From Chitinophagales bacterium (GTDB taxonomy: Bacteria > Bacteroidota > Bacteroidia > Chitinophagales > Chitinophagaceae): a stretch of DNA of 64,000 bases. The number at the start of each line of letters is the position of its first letter. Within the stretch, counting starts at the first letter, position 1. Positions 52,305 to 62,200 of this stretch are shown here, one piece after another. The notes under the pieces were generated by a model. That model saw nothing but the letters and a program-made list of their open reading frames with translations, ran no database searches and was not told the DNA's origin. Where the stretch lies: the NCBI GenBank assembly GCA_017303335.1, contig JAFLBK010000001.1:935001-999000 (forward strand), written 5' to 3'. The translations under genes and the position numbers were made by a program.

Positions 52305-53462
52305 CTAAGAAATTCCCATCGAACCCTTGCGCTTCAGCGCCCTGGCGGCCACTTTCTTTCGTTGATATGCTTCATTTATGATGGCCACCACCAGCTGCGT
52401 GAATGTTTTTCCGCTTACCCGCAGAATGGCGCCGATGGAGGTATAGTCTTCGTCTTCACTCAAACCGCACTGGGCATTTACCTCCAGTACGTAGAGTTTA
52501 CCGGTAGATTTATCCCTGCGGATATCCACCCGGGTATAACCCTTTCCCTTCGTGGCTACGAAAGCTTCCCAGCTTACTTTCTTGATCTCGTCGATCAGGG
52601 CCGCATCGGGCAACGCGTATTCGTAAAAATTTTCCTCGTTGGGCATCGGCTTTTCTTCTTCATAGATCTCCCATAGCCGGTCGAAGCTGAGGAATTTTTC
52701 CGAATCGGGGAGCGAAGCGTGGAAAATGCGCTCAACCGGTTCGTAGATCTTGGCCTTGCCGGGTTTATCGTAAGAACCTACGATCAAAACCGTATACTCG
52801 GGCCCGTTGATGAATGATTCGGCCACGATACCATCGCTGGTAAGTTGCCAGCCGCGGTACCCGTCGAACATATGCTGAACCTGTTCATTCAATTCCCGGG
52901 CGCTGCTTACCACATTGCGAACACCCACACCCATACTACCCCCGGAAACAGATGGTTTCACAATGGCGGGAGAACCAAGTCTGGCAATAATGCCGCTGGT
53001 ATCCTGGTCTCTTTGCGTGATGGCTTCCCAGGCCGGCGTTGGTACCCCCGCTTTATCGAAGGCTTCCTTCATCGGGATCTTGGACGTGGTGATATGGTAA
53101 AAGAATTCGTCGGATCCGGTATAAAAAAGCCCCTTCTCTTCAAGCAGCTTTACCACAGATATGCCGGGCGTTCCGTTCACTTCATCGCCATCGCAAAGGT
53201 TGAATACCAGGTGAAGCTTATTATCCTGTTCGTTACGCTTACAGATATGATCGATCGTGGAAGCGTAGTTGTTGATGGTAACGGGCTGCCACTTCCACTC
53301 CACATCCAGTTCATTAAAAGCCTTGGTATACTCGGCGATGCTTTGGGAGAAATCGTAGTAATAGTCAATGTTGGGGTCGTTGGTTTCCAGGTATGGGGCA
53401 AGCACCCACACATAAAGCTGGTTCAGCGGAACAGCGGAAAGAAATGAATTGGACGGGGCCAT
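52305..53462 (-). CDS. ATP-grasp ligase (D-Ala-D-Ala-ligase-like)
   Basis: A 385-residue soluble ATP-grasp enzyme. Key features are HLVFNLCDGDEVNGTPG near residue 83, FYTGSDEFFYHITTSK near 116, AIVKPSVSGGSMGVGVRN near 165 (nucleotide loop), VAESFINGPEYTVLIVG near 212 and the Mg site YTRVDIRR...LYVLEVNAQCGLSE near 316-338. This fold joins a carboxylate (through an acyl phosphate) to an amine, as in D-Ala-D-Ala ligase, but the N-terminal domain is not that of Ddl and cell-wall genes are absent. It lies between a SET-domain gene (15-base gap) and the ATP-grasp-SET fusion (12-base gap), so the three are one operon. Confidence 0.9.
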   Translation of the reverse strand: MAPSNSFLSAVPLNQLYVWVLAPYLETNDPNIDYYYDFSQSIAEYTKAFNELDVEWKWQPVTINNYASTIDHICKRNEQDNKLHLVFNLCDGDEVNGTPGISVVKLLEEKGLFYTGSDEFFYHITTSKIPMKEAFDKAGVPTPAWEAITQRDQDTSGIIARLGSPAIVKPSVSGGSMGVGVRNVVSSARELNEQVQHMFDGYRGWQLTSDGIVAESFINGPEYTVLIVGSYDKPGKAKIYEPVERIFHASLPDSEKFLSFDRLWEIYEEEKPMPNEENFYEYALPDAALIDEIKKVSWEAFVATKGKGYTRVDIRRDKSTGKLYVLEVNAQCGLSEDEDYTSIGAILRVSGKTFTQLVVAIINEAYQRKKVAARALKRKGSMGIS

Positions 53463-53477
53463 GCCTGAACGAATGGG

Positions 53478-53981
53478 TTACAACGACAGTTTTTGCCGGA
53501 GTTGTGATTTGATGAAATCCGTCAACCGGTATCTGGAAAGCGTTTCAACCGTAAGGTGTGAAGCGCCGTTGATCAACTGTAAACAATCCTTGCTGCCGCA
53601 ATTGCAAACAAACGGCTGGGCCATATCCCACTCGGTGCTCGGATAAAAGAAACTGAACTCCTCACCAGCCTGGATGGGCCGCAGACAAACCAGCCCCATA
53701 CGGGTGGTATCAAAAAACGCGTTTGGATTGCAACTGTGGTTGATGTATTGCAGGAACTCGGGCTTTAACGTGATGTGGGTATCAATTCCAACCTGAACCG
53801 TAAGGTAGGTGGGATACGATTGGGTAACACCCGCACCGAATGCACAGATCACATCGCCCGGAATAAAAGCGCGGGTGGCGTGCAGCGACTTCTGACTGGA
53901 AGCGTTGTTCAGTAAGACCTCGGCAAAATCGTGTTGGCTGATCACTTCAGCGGCGGGGTTAGTTACGGTAGTTGTAATCAT
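53478..53981 (-). CDS. Stand-alone SET-domain protein
   Basis: A 167-residue protein that is almost entirely SET domain. The AdoMet/lysine-channel motifs are present: INHSCNPNAFF (Asn81, His82, Cys84), AGEEFSFFYPSTEWDM with the catalytic-type Tyr113, and a post-SET zinc cluster Cys126, Cys128, Cys133. SET domains methylate protein lysines; bacterial ones have few known targets. First gene of the cassette, with ATP-grasp genes directly downstream. The 206 bases upstream are shared with the divergent DUF3820 gene; no precursor-peptide frame was seen there. Confidence 0.88.
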   Translation of the reverse strand: MITTTVTNPAAEVISQHDFAEVLLNNASSQKSLHATRAFIPGDVICAFGAGVTQSYPTYLTVQVGIDTHITLKPEFLQYINHSCNPNAFFDTTRMGLVCLRPIQAGEEFSFFYPSTEWDMAQPFVCNCGSKDCLQLINGASHLTVETLSRYRLTDFIKSQLRQKLSL

Positions 53982-54187
53982 GCGGCTTTAGAAGGGCTTA
54001 ACCCGAAAATGTTTAAATGGATGAATGTTTGTCGGATGCATGTATCAATAACCAGCATAAATGTATAAAAGCATTGTATAAATAAAAAGTTTATTAACCA
54101 TTATTGATAGCCGGTGGATTATTCCGGTTATTATGTGAATAACCGGTATTCAGTAGCTTTACCTTCTTTGAATGCTTAATTGACCCC

Positions 54188-54418
54188 ATGCAACCCAATC
54201 CCGACATTCTCGTACAGCTGGTTCGGATGAAAATGCCCTTTGGTAAATACAAAGACCGGTTATTGTGCGACCTACCGGTATCCTACCTCGAGTGGTTCAA
54301 GCGGGAAGGCTTTCCCCAAAACAAACTGGGCCAGCTGCTCGAAACCATGTACGAGATAAGGCTGAACGGGCTGGAAGACCTGCTTACGCCGTTGAAAAAG
54401 GCCTATCCGAAGAACTAA
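54188..54418 (+). CDS. DUF3820 family protein
   Basis: A 76-residue protein matching DUF3820: MPFGKYKDRLLCDLPVSYL, WFKREGFPQNKLGQLLETMY and LNGLEDLLTPLKKAY. This family is known from gamma-proteobacteria and Bacteroidota, sometimes called a putative quorum-sensing-regulated factor, but the function is not established. It diverges from the SET/ATP-grasp cassette. Starts at ATG. Confidence 0.85.
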   Translation: MQPNPDILVQLVRMKMPFGKYKDRLLCDLPVSYLEWFKREGFPQNKLGQLLETMYEIRLNGLEDLLTPLKKAYPKN

Positions 54419-54600
54419 TCACCCGGCTTTATTTACTGCTAGCCAGATATTAACTCGCACCTGCCTTTTACCAAAGATCCGTCGATCAATGGCCAACCCC
54501 TCCTGAGATTTGTGCAGCGAATGCAGAAAACCGATAGGCCGGTCCTGCTACGCCTTTAAGCGATGCAAATCATTCATAACAGCCATAAAAAACAAACAAA

Positions 54601-55020
54601 ATGGAAAGAACACAGATCAACCTGGTAGCAAAAGGGATTAAAAAACTGGCATTTTTGCTCATCGTGGCAGCGTCATTCGCGGCTTGCAAAAAAGAGAAAG
54701 AAGTAAGCAAAACCATTGTTGGTAACTGGGAGGGTAAATGGGGAAACGCCAACCAGGCTCCTACAAACTTCCTCAAATTCGAATTCGGGAGCAATGGCGA
54801 AATGAACCGGATTAACGAACAGGGAGAAGTAATTGCTTCGGGAACCTATTCGGCTAACGGCGTTCAATTTGAGTGTACGTATACCCACACCGCGGCACAT
54901 GGCGGTCAAACACACAAGATCGGAGGACTCTATACCGACTTTGAAGGCAAGATCATCGGTACCTGGGGCTATAGTCCGAGTAACGCAAACGGAGGAACAA
55001 TAGAATTGAATAAACAATAG
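54601..55020 (+). CDS. Small lipoprotein with a lipocalin-like or beta-barrel domain
   Basis: A 139-residue lipoprotein: a longish N-terminal region (MERTQINLVAKGIKK) precedes the hydrophobic core and lipobox SFAAC (Cys at about residue 29), then KKEKEVSKTIVGNWEGKWG, a typical start of lipocalin-like Bacteroidota domains, and further beta strands (NFLKFEFGSNGEMNRI, SGTYSANGVQFECTY). Function unknown. It is followed by another secreted protein 45 bases away. Confidence 0.75.
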   Translation: MERTQINLVAKGIKKLAFLLIVAASFAACKKEKEVSKTIVGNWEGKWGNANQAPTNFLKFEFGSNGEMNRINEQGEVIASGTYSANGVQFECTYTHTAAHGGQTHKIGGLYTDFEGKIIGTWGYSPSNANGGTIELNKQ

Positions 55021-55065
55021 GTCCGTCGGGGATTGACCGTATAGTCATCTTAAAACTGAAATACA

Positions 55066-55431
55066 ATGAAACAAATCTGCTTTTTACTCTTACTAAGCTG
55101 CGGCCTTTCGGCTTATTCTCAAAAAACAGACACGAACCGGATCGTGGGCATTGCCTGGCAACCGGAAAAAGAACACATGAGTGGTATCGGAACCCATCTT
55201 TCAATGCCGGCGGGCGCTTCGTTGATGATTCTTGCCAATCATACCTGGCAAAGTACCGAGGCGATTGATGGAGTAGCGAACGGAAGCTGGGTTATCGATA
55301 AACAGGGTTTACTCAGGCTGATGACTACTGAAAAAAGGTTCCTGCTGGTTTTGTTAACAGCAGATGGCAGATTGAAAATGACGCAGAAAACCCCACTGGC
55401 TGTAAAAACGATCTACTGGAAGACGAAGTAA
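55066..55431 (+). CDS. Small secreted protein of unknown function
   Basis: A 121-residue product with a signal peptide (MKQICFLLLLSCGLSAYSQ; cleavage after AYS) and a beta-rich mature part that begins GIAWQPEKEHMSGIGTHL and ends TIYWKTK. It is in the same operon as the preceding lipoprotein and ends before a strong terminator. No family recognised. Confidence 0.7.
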   Translation: MKQICFLLLLSCGLSAYSQKTDTNRIVGIAWQPEKEHMSGIGTHLSMPAGASLMILANHTWQSTEAIDGVANGSWVIDKQGLLRLMTTEKRFLLVLLTADGRLKMTQKTPLAVKTIYWKTK

Positions 55432-55448
55432 AAAGAAACCGATCCTTC

Positions 55449-55472
55449 AAACCGCCCACCGGGCGGTTTTTT
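55449..55472 (+). terminator. Rho-independent terminator
   Basis: Stem AAACCGCCC? with GGGCGGTTT: the paired bases are 55449-55457 (A-A-A-C-C-G-C-C-C allowing for the boundary) and 55461-55469, with an ACC loop and a T run. Confidence 0.85.
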
Positions 55473-55609
55473 CTTGCCTAACCGCAAGAAGGAAACCCGG
55501 ATGAAGGAAAACAAGCAGCGCCCGGTTTCCTTTTATCAAACCAGTTTAACCGAAGATTAGAAAAGAGGCATTAACAGCCGGCCCGCGAAATACTTTAGCA
55601 TCAAAAAAG

Positions 55610-57076
55610 ATGAAATACAAAATTATCCTGCTTCTGGCCTTCCTGCATCTCAAAAACCCGGGATACGGGCAAAATGTAGGAATTGGTGTGGAGAACCCGG
55701 TGCAGAAACTCCATGTAAATGGTGCGGTAAAGATCGGATCAACGAATACAAACGATTCCGGAACCATCCGGTGGAACAGTGTGAAAAATGATTTTGAAGG
55801 TTATGTCGGCGACCGCTGGCTTTCATTCACCGGGGGCAGGTCGCAGTGGGGTAATACCGAACAATATGCCACCGAATCCTATGGCGTTGTGGCGGATTTT
55901 GCAAGAGACACCCTGTTTGGAGAACTCATCTCCCATGCCAACGAAAAACTCGCTATTTCGATTCCCAAAGCCGAAAACGGAATCTATAAAAACTCCGGGA
56001 CCGTACGCATACACACGTTGAACAGCAGCGGCCAACCCGGCTATCGCCATAATTTATATCCCCCGGTCTACAGCGACAATTCGTTTTTCGGAAAAGGCGT
56101 CGATCTGAACAAAAGCATTTTGTATAACGAGCTGGTTGTTGGCGAACCGGGCGCAACGGCCGACGGAAACCTGCAGCAAGGCAAAGCATACGTATATAAG
56201 CTGAATGCGAACACCGGCGAACCCGGAACACCACAGGCGTTGCTGCAAACAGGTGTGGCGGGCGATCCGTTTGATAAGTTCGGTTCTACTGTTGCCATCA
56301 ACGGTGATTTTATTGCCGTAGCGGCGACAGAAAAGTCGGTGAATGGAAATAGCAAACAGGGGCGGGTGTATATGTATAAACGTATCTATATACTCAACCA
56401 GCCAACCGACGCATTTACATTTGATGCCACAATTACCCCGGCCGACGGAACCGCACAAATGATGTTCGGATCGGCCATCAGCCTGCAACCGGGCTGTATG
56501 GCTATAGCAGCGCCGAATGCAACGGTAAACGGCGCGGCCAACGCCGGAAAAGTATATATCTATCGCCGCATTAACAACACATGGCAACTTGAAGCAACGC
56601 TCCCCAATCCAACCGGCAATGCGGGACAGTTCTTCGGAAAATCAATCAGCATAAACCAGGCGGGCGATACTCTGGCGATAGGTGCCCCGGATTATCTATT
56701 CTCGCCCGGGAAGGCTTATCTATATGTAAAGAATAATAATAGCTGGACATACAGTACACAGTTTTCCCAGGGAACTATCCAGCGGGCCGACGCCTTTGGT
56801 TGCGCCGTTGATTTCCTGAACGGCAAACTGCTTGTTGGGGTAAAAGAAGCCAATGTCGGGATCAACTACCAGCAAGGGAAAGCCATCTTATATACCCGCT
56901 CAGGCGGCGGCTGGCACCGGGAAGCCTTGTTTACAGCCCAGAACGGCGAAGCGAACCTTCTGTTCGGATCCAGCGTTCAGCTGACCCCCAATATGGCCAT
57001 CATTTCGGCGCCCGGCTATACCAATACCCAGTTCCGGGCGGAGAAGGGAAAAGTATTCTGGTTCCTCAATCAATAA
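55610..57076 (+). CDS. Secreted FG-GAP-like beta-propeller protein (intact paralogue)
   Basis: A 488-residue exported protein. After the signal peptide the mature N terminus reads QNVGIGVENPVQKLHVNG, a motif common to Bacteroidota surface proteins, then GTIRWNSVKNDFEGYVGDRW. The body is a propeller of about six FG-GAP-like repeats of the form DKFGSTVAINGDFIAVAA, MFGSAISLQPGCMAIAAP, FFGKSISINQAGDTLAIGAP, ADAFGCAVDFLNGKLLVGV and LLFGSSVQLTPNMAIISAP, the pattern of integrin-alpha-like propellers. It is followed after 25 bases by a broken paralogue. Surface adhesion is likely but unproven. Confidence 0.85.
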   Translation: MKYKIILLLAFLHLKNPGYGQNVGIGVENPVQKLHVNGAVKIGSTNTNDSGTIRWNSVKNDFEGYVGDRWLSFTGGRSQWGNTEQYATESYGVVADFARDTLFGELISHANEKLAISIPKAENGIYKNSGTVRIHTLNSSGQPGYRHNLYPPVYSDNSFFGKGVDLNKSILYNELVVGEPGATADGNLQQGKAYVYKLNANTGEPGTPQALLQTGVAGDPFDKFGSTVAINGDFIAVAATEKSVNGNSKQGRVYMYKRIYILNQPTDAFTFDATITPADGTAQMMFGSAISLQPGCMAIAAPNATVNGAANAGKVYIYRRINNTWQLEATLPNPTGNAGQFFGKSISINQAGDTLAIGAPDYLFSPGKAYLYVKNNNSWTYSTQFSQGTIQRADAFGCAVDFLNGKLLVGVKEANVGINYQQGKAILYTRSGGGWHREALFTAQNGEANLLFGSSVQLTPNMAIISAPGYTNTQFRAEKGKVFWFLNQ

Positions 57077-57101
57077 ACTGTTTCATCTCAAATCATCCAC
57101 C

Positions 57102-58556
57102 ATGCGATTACAACTTCTGTTTACACTATTATTCGCCGCCTCTTTTGTGCATGCACAAAACGTGGGCATCGGCACCGATACACCCACCGAAAAACTGGAA
57201 GTAAATGGTGGTGTTAAAATCGGACCCACCAACATCACCTCAAAAGGCACCATTCGCTGGAATGAAGCGAAAAAAGATTTTGAAGGGTATAACGGCACAG
57301 CCTGAGTGAGCCTGACCGGAGGCAAAGGCACCTGGGGCAACCAGTTGACCTATGCAACCCCCAATGGCGGCAGTGAAATTGTGTTGCAACTCAGTCAAAA
57401 TTCCGTAGACCTGGGAGACTATTTGGGTGAATCACTTGCGTTGCACAACAATATCCTGGTAGCCGGAGCAAGGGGCGATTACAGTATTGACGGGCAATAC
57501 ACATATTCGGGAAATGCTTATCTGCTTGCAAAGACAAGCGATGGCTGGGTTTACAAAAGATTAATACCAAACCCCACACCTTCTAGTACTGAGTCGTTTG
57601 GAGTTTCTGCGGATGTTTATAATGGCAATATTATTATCGGGGCCAATTATGCCCAGGTAAATGGCAGTTCCAAAGGAGAAGTAAACATATACAACTACGA
57701 CAGCAATACGGATAACCTCTCATCTCCGTATACCTTGGTGGCTAACGACGGGTCAATAAATGACAGTTATGGAACCGCTGTTGCCTCAACGACAATTATG
57801 TTGTAGTAGGTGCCGTCGGTAAAGATGTTGCCGGATTTGCCAATTGTGGGGCAGTTTATGTGTACAAGAAGAACGGTACTAACTGGTCCTTAATTGGGTT
57901 TCTTTCACCCGCAGAAAGAAATGCAAACGATGGATTTGGTACAAAGGTTAGTATAAGCGGTAATTGGATTGCGGTAACCGCTAATAAAGCCGCTGCAGGG
58001 GGAGTGGCTGGGGCGGGTAAAGTGTACTTGTACCAGCTAAACTCAAGCGGCACAGCGGTTACTTATCACTGCACGTTAAGCGCCTCAGTACCCATGGCAG
58101 CAGGAAATTTTGGGCGGGGTTTGTGTATGAAAGGCGATACGCAGGTGGTTGGCGAAACTCAGTATACGGGCACGAATTCTTCCCAAAGCAATGGAAAAGT
58201 GTATGTGTATATGCGCAGCGGTAACAACTGGAATCTGCAGGCGACCCTTACGGCAACGGACGGACAAAAAGGGGATGCCTTTGGGGTTTTCTGTTAACTT
58301 CAGCGGCAATAAGTTAGTTGCTGGAGCGCCTTATGCGGAAATGTGTGGTGCGGTCAACCATGGCAAGGCTTACGTATTTGAGCTGGAAAATGGTATTTGG
58401 CATCATCAGGCCATTTTATCCAATGGGCAGTATGACATAAATGACCTTTTTGGGTTTTCAGCAGCAATTGAAAGCAACAACATAATAATAGGCGCAGAAC
58501 CGGATACTTATCTAAATCATAATAGTCATGGACGACTGTATTACTTCAACCGGTAG
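57102..58556 (+). pseudogene. Broken paralogue of the FG-GAP propeller protein (one nonsense codon, two frameshifts)
   Basis: From the ATG at 57102, the product begins with a signal peptide and QNVGIGTDTPTEKLEVNGG, then hits an in-frame TGA at 57303 where the intact neighbour has Trp (NGTA*VSLTGG against GDRWLSFTGG). Reading continues in the same frame to about 57786, where a frameshift is needed to give NDNYVVVGAVGKDVAG, and in that frame to about 58280, where a GGGG run (GGG expected) must lose a base to return to the first frame and reach SVNFSGNKLVAGAPYAE and the stop at 58556. The protein repeats are otherwise well conserved, which points to recent decay. Sequencing error is an alternative. 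Confidence 0.85.
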
Positions 58557-58584
58557 AGGACACGCAAACCTGAATTCATAACTC

Positions 58585-59001
58585 ATGAAACCAATTCAAA
58601 TAAAATCCATATTTAAAACCAAACTACAACCCCCGGAAGTATGTGCATACATACTGGATATAAACCAATGGCCGAAGTTCAGGGTTTGTGGTGTGTTGCC
58701 AGGCATAAAGCGGGCAGAATTTGAACGAAAGCCAAAAGAGATAGTTGGGTCAAGAATAAAAGTTATCAGCGACAACAAAACCACCTATATTGAAGAAATA
58801 ACAGAATGGAATGCATCCAGCCGGGTATCGCTGATGTTTATGGAGTTCAGCCCGCCGATTAAATATCTGACCACTCATTTTATAGAGACCATAGAATTCA
58901 GGATCGCTTCCCGGCAAGCTGCCGCAACAAGAACGATGATTATGTATCCCCGAAACAAGATCGGCAGGTTGCTGCTGATACCGGTTTCCCGGCTCATGTA
59001 G
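58585..59001 (+). CDS. SRPBCC (START-like) domain protein, possibly shortened
   Basis: A 138-residue SRPBCC/polyketide-cyclase-like protein (IFKTKLQPPEVCAYILDINQ, ISDNKTTYIEEITEWNASSR, IKYLTTHFIETIEFRIA). It ends RLLLIPVSRLM then TAG. Past the TAG the same frame continues KALEKYIALLYPES, which resembles the usual last helix of such domains, so a nonsense mutation may have shortened the gene. Ligand unknown. The neighbouring gene is a pseudogene. Confidence 0.65.
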   Translation: MKPIQIKSIFKTKLQPPEVCAYILDINQWPKFRVCGVLPGIKRAEFERKPKEIVGSRIKVISDNKTTYIEEITEWNASSRVSLMFMEFSPPIKYLTTHFIETIEFRIASRQAAATRTMIMYPRNKIGRLLLIPVSRLM

Positions 59002-59238
59002 AAGGCCTTGGAAAAGTACATTGCCTTATTATATCCTGAAAGCAGGGTCTGCAAAAAAGGCCGAGCCGTAAATTTTTTTTATCTTAAATGGGTATTTGTT
59101 GCCAGGAAAGATCGATCGTGTATTCGCCCGGAAGCGGAACCGGCCGGATACCAACCAGTTGTGCCTTTTATCAATTGACAATAAGCCGTTTCAGTTATGC
59201 AACGATTATTGTTCTAAAAGTGATGCCTCTTTATTGAC

Positions 59239-62200
59239 ATGCGTATTGTGTTCCTGATACTATTCGCTCTGCTGCAACAGCCTGCCCCGGCGCAGCTGCC
59301 CCAATACCATGCCCGGGTATTTGATGCCCAGAACGGACTAAGCGCCAACACCATTACGGATATTTTTAAAGACAAGGAAGATTTTCTCTGGATTGTTTAC
59401 AATTACAGTTACCTCGTTGAGCGCTTCGATGGACGCACGGTGGAAAAGTTCAGGTTTACCGAACCGGTGGTTCACTACCTCAACGACGCGGATAACAATA
59501 CCTGGGTGATCGGGCCTTCATCGGTTCATAAATTGCAACCAGGCGCTTCCCGGTTTCAATCCATCAACCTTGGCAAGATCCGGCCGGTGCGTATATTCCA
59601 GCCGCCCGGAAAGCCCGTGGTGCTGCTGGCACAAGCGGGTTTTTACGAATGGAGTACATCCCAAAGCCGGTTTCTGCCGGTGAAGAAACCGTTTTTCACC
59701 CCATCCTTGCGGAGCGGCGCCACCTTCTTTGATACCTGCGCATCCACTATTTTCTACCCGGGTACGCAAGTATACGCGTATGATTACAAGGCAAACAGCA
59801 TCGACAGTTTGCCTTTTGTGAACCTCTACAGCATTTACGCGTTCACCACCAAACTCGCCATATTGGTGAAATACGATGGCAGCGCCTATTGGGCCGACTT
59901 CGCCAACAAACAGTTGCGTCCGCTGGAAGCGGCCAGGTATTTCCCGGGAGAAAAGATCGTTCACTTCCGCATCAGCGGTGTGGTTCCCTTATCGGCAGAG
60001 CGGTTCCTTGTATTGAGCACAACGGGCCTTCTCAAATACGATCTGAAAAACGATCGGTTCTCCCGTCTTGGCGTGTATGCAGAAGGAACACCCTTCGAAT
60101 ATGAGCAGATGCTCAGCCGGTTAACCATCGATAAACAAGGCGTTGCCTGGGCGCATGCCGAAACGGTTATTGCCGCCTTATCGCCCATCAGCAAAACGCT
60201 CGGCCTGATCCGTAATAAGGAACTCGATCCGGGGAAAAAATGGAACAACGCGGTTGCGGCCTTTGCGGAAGATAAAAAGAACGGGCTCTGGATGGCCACG
60301 GGTTTCGGTTTCACCCGGCTCAACTACCTGACCGGTAAAATGGAGGTTTTTCACCCGGTAGATAATGCCACCGACAGACTTAGCCATGAAAGCATACGCG
60401 GCATCCTGTTCGATGGAAAGCATGTAATACTGGCGCCAACCGATAAGGGCATCTGGCTCTATGATCCGGAAACTAAAAAATACCGGCGGCCGGTATACGA
60501 ATCAGCGGCTGTTAAGAAATGGTCGGAACACGATTTTTACGATATGATTTACACGCTTAAAAACGGGGATCATGTTTTTCCGGGAAGAGACGCATTTTAC
60601 CGGTTGAATGGCCAGAACTACCGCATGAACATCGTTCCGCTACCCGACAGCAACGTGAACTGCAACGTGGTTTTCCAGGACAGCCGGAATACGATATGGC
60701 TCGGCGCCACCACCTCTCTTTATTGCCTGAACGAAAAACTGGAAGTGCGGTTCAAAACAACACTGCAGGATAAGAGCGCATTTTGTATGTGGGAACTTGG
60801 TCCTGGGAAAATACTCATGGGCACATCAAAGGGGCTGGTAACGTTACTGCAGGAAAAGGAGAGTGCACGGATTGAACCCCGGGAAACGGTTATTGGAGAT
60901 ATCCCGATCCTGGGCATCTACAAAGACAAGAACAATCATTTCTGGTTCAGCACAACCGATGGTTTGTATATGTCCGACACCGAGTTGAATGTATTCCGGA
61001 AATTCGATTATGCCGACAACATACAAAGCCCGCTTTTTTCCGGCAACAGTTTCTTCACCACAAAAACAGGGTTAACCTTCCTGGGCGGCAGGCACGGGGT
61101 GAACTATTTCTACGCGGAAAACTTCACGCTGGCCGACGATCCGTTGCAGGTAAAAGTGCAGTCCGTGTATACGCCCGATGGAGATACCCTGGTAACCGGG
61201 CGCTTCAGCAACAGTTCTTATACCTATAACAAGGGCAGGCTCGCGTTCAACGTGGTGACCCCTTATTTTTTAAATGCCGAGAAGATACAGTTCCGGTATA
61301 AGCTGGGTGGTATTTACGATAACTGGATAAACAACGGCAACAATCATATCATCGGTTTTTCGGCCCTGCCTGCCGGAGACTATACCCTGCGGGTAGCCGC
61401 TTCCACCAATGGCAAAATTTGGTACGAGGCTGCTATGCCGATACTATTCACAGTAAGGCCACCCTTCTGGAAAACAGGGTGGTTCATCCTCGGTTGTGTC
61501 ATAGCGGCGCTGGTGGTTTTGTTTGCCGTACAGAAAAGACGGGAACGGATCCTGCGGGAAAAGGAGCGGGAGAACGTTCAGAAACAAAAACTGATCGCCG
61601 AAAACCTGCAATTCAAACTGGAATCAAACCAGGCACAACTGACCATACTCGAGAACGAACGTAAGGCGGCAACAGCCAAACTGCAAAGCATGCGCCTGCA
61701 GATGAATCCGCATTTTCTCTTCAATGCGCTCAACGGCATACAACAGATGATCATGACCGGTAACGAAGAGAACGCCACACGCTACCTTTCCAAATTTTCG
61801 AAATTGTTGCGCATGGTGCTCACCCACAGCGACTGGGAAGTTGTTTCGCTCAAGGAAGAGATCGAAATGCTGAAACTGTATATTGAACTGGAGGCCCTGC
61901 GCTTCGAAGACAGTTTCATTTATTCCATCTCCTGGGCGGAAGGCATCGATCCGGAAGACAACAAGGTTCCCACGCTCCTGATTCAACCCTTTGTTGAAAA
62001 TGCCATCTGGCACGGCTTGCTGCATAAAGAAGGCATGCGTGAACTGAACATTCATTTCCGGACCGACAACAACGATTTCCTGCAATGTATTATCGAAGAC
62101 AATGGTATTGGCCGGGAGGCGGCCAAACAATACGCGAAGCGGGCGTCACAAAACCAGCACACGGGTAAAGGAGTAAGCGCAGCCGTGGAACGACTTAAGA

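Noticed and set aside
53982..54187. Precursor-peptide gene for the ATP-grasp/SET cassette.
   Set aside because: No frame with a start, ribosome-site context and a peptide-like composition was found in this 206-base gap or in the 101-base gap at 50758-50858.
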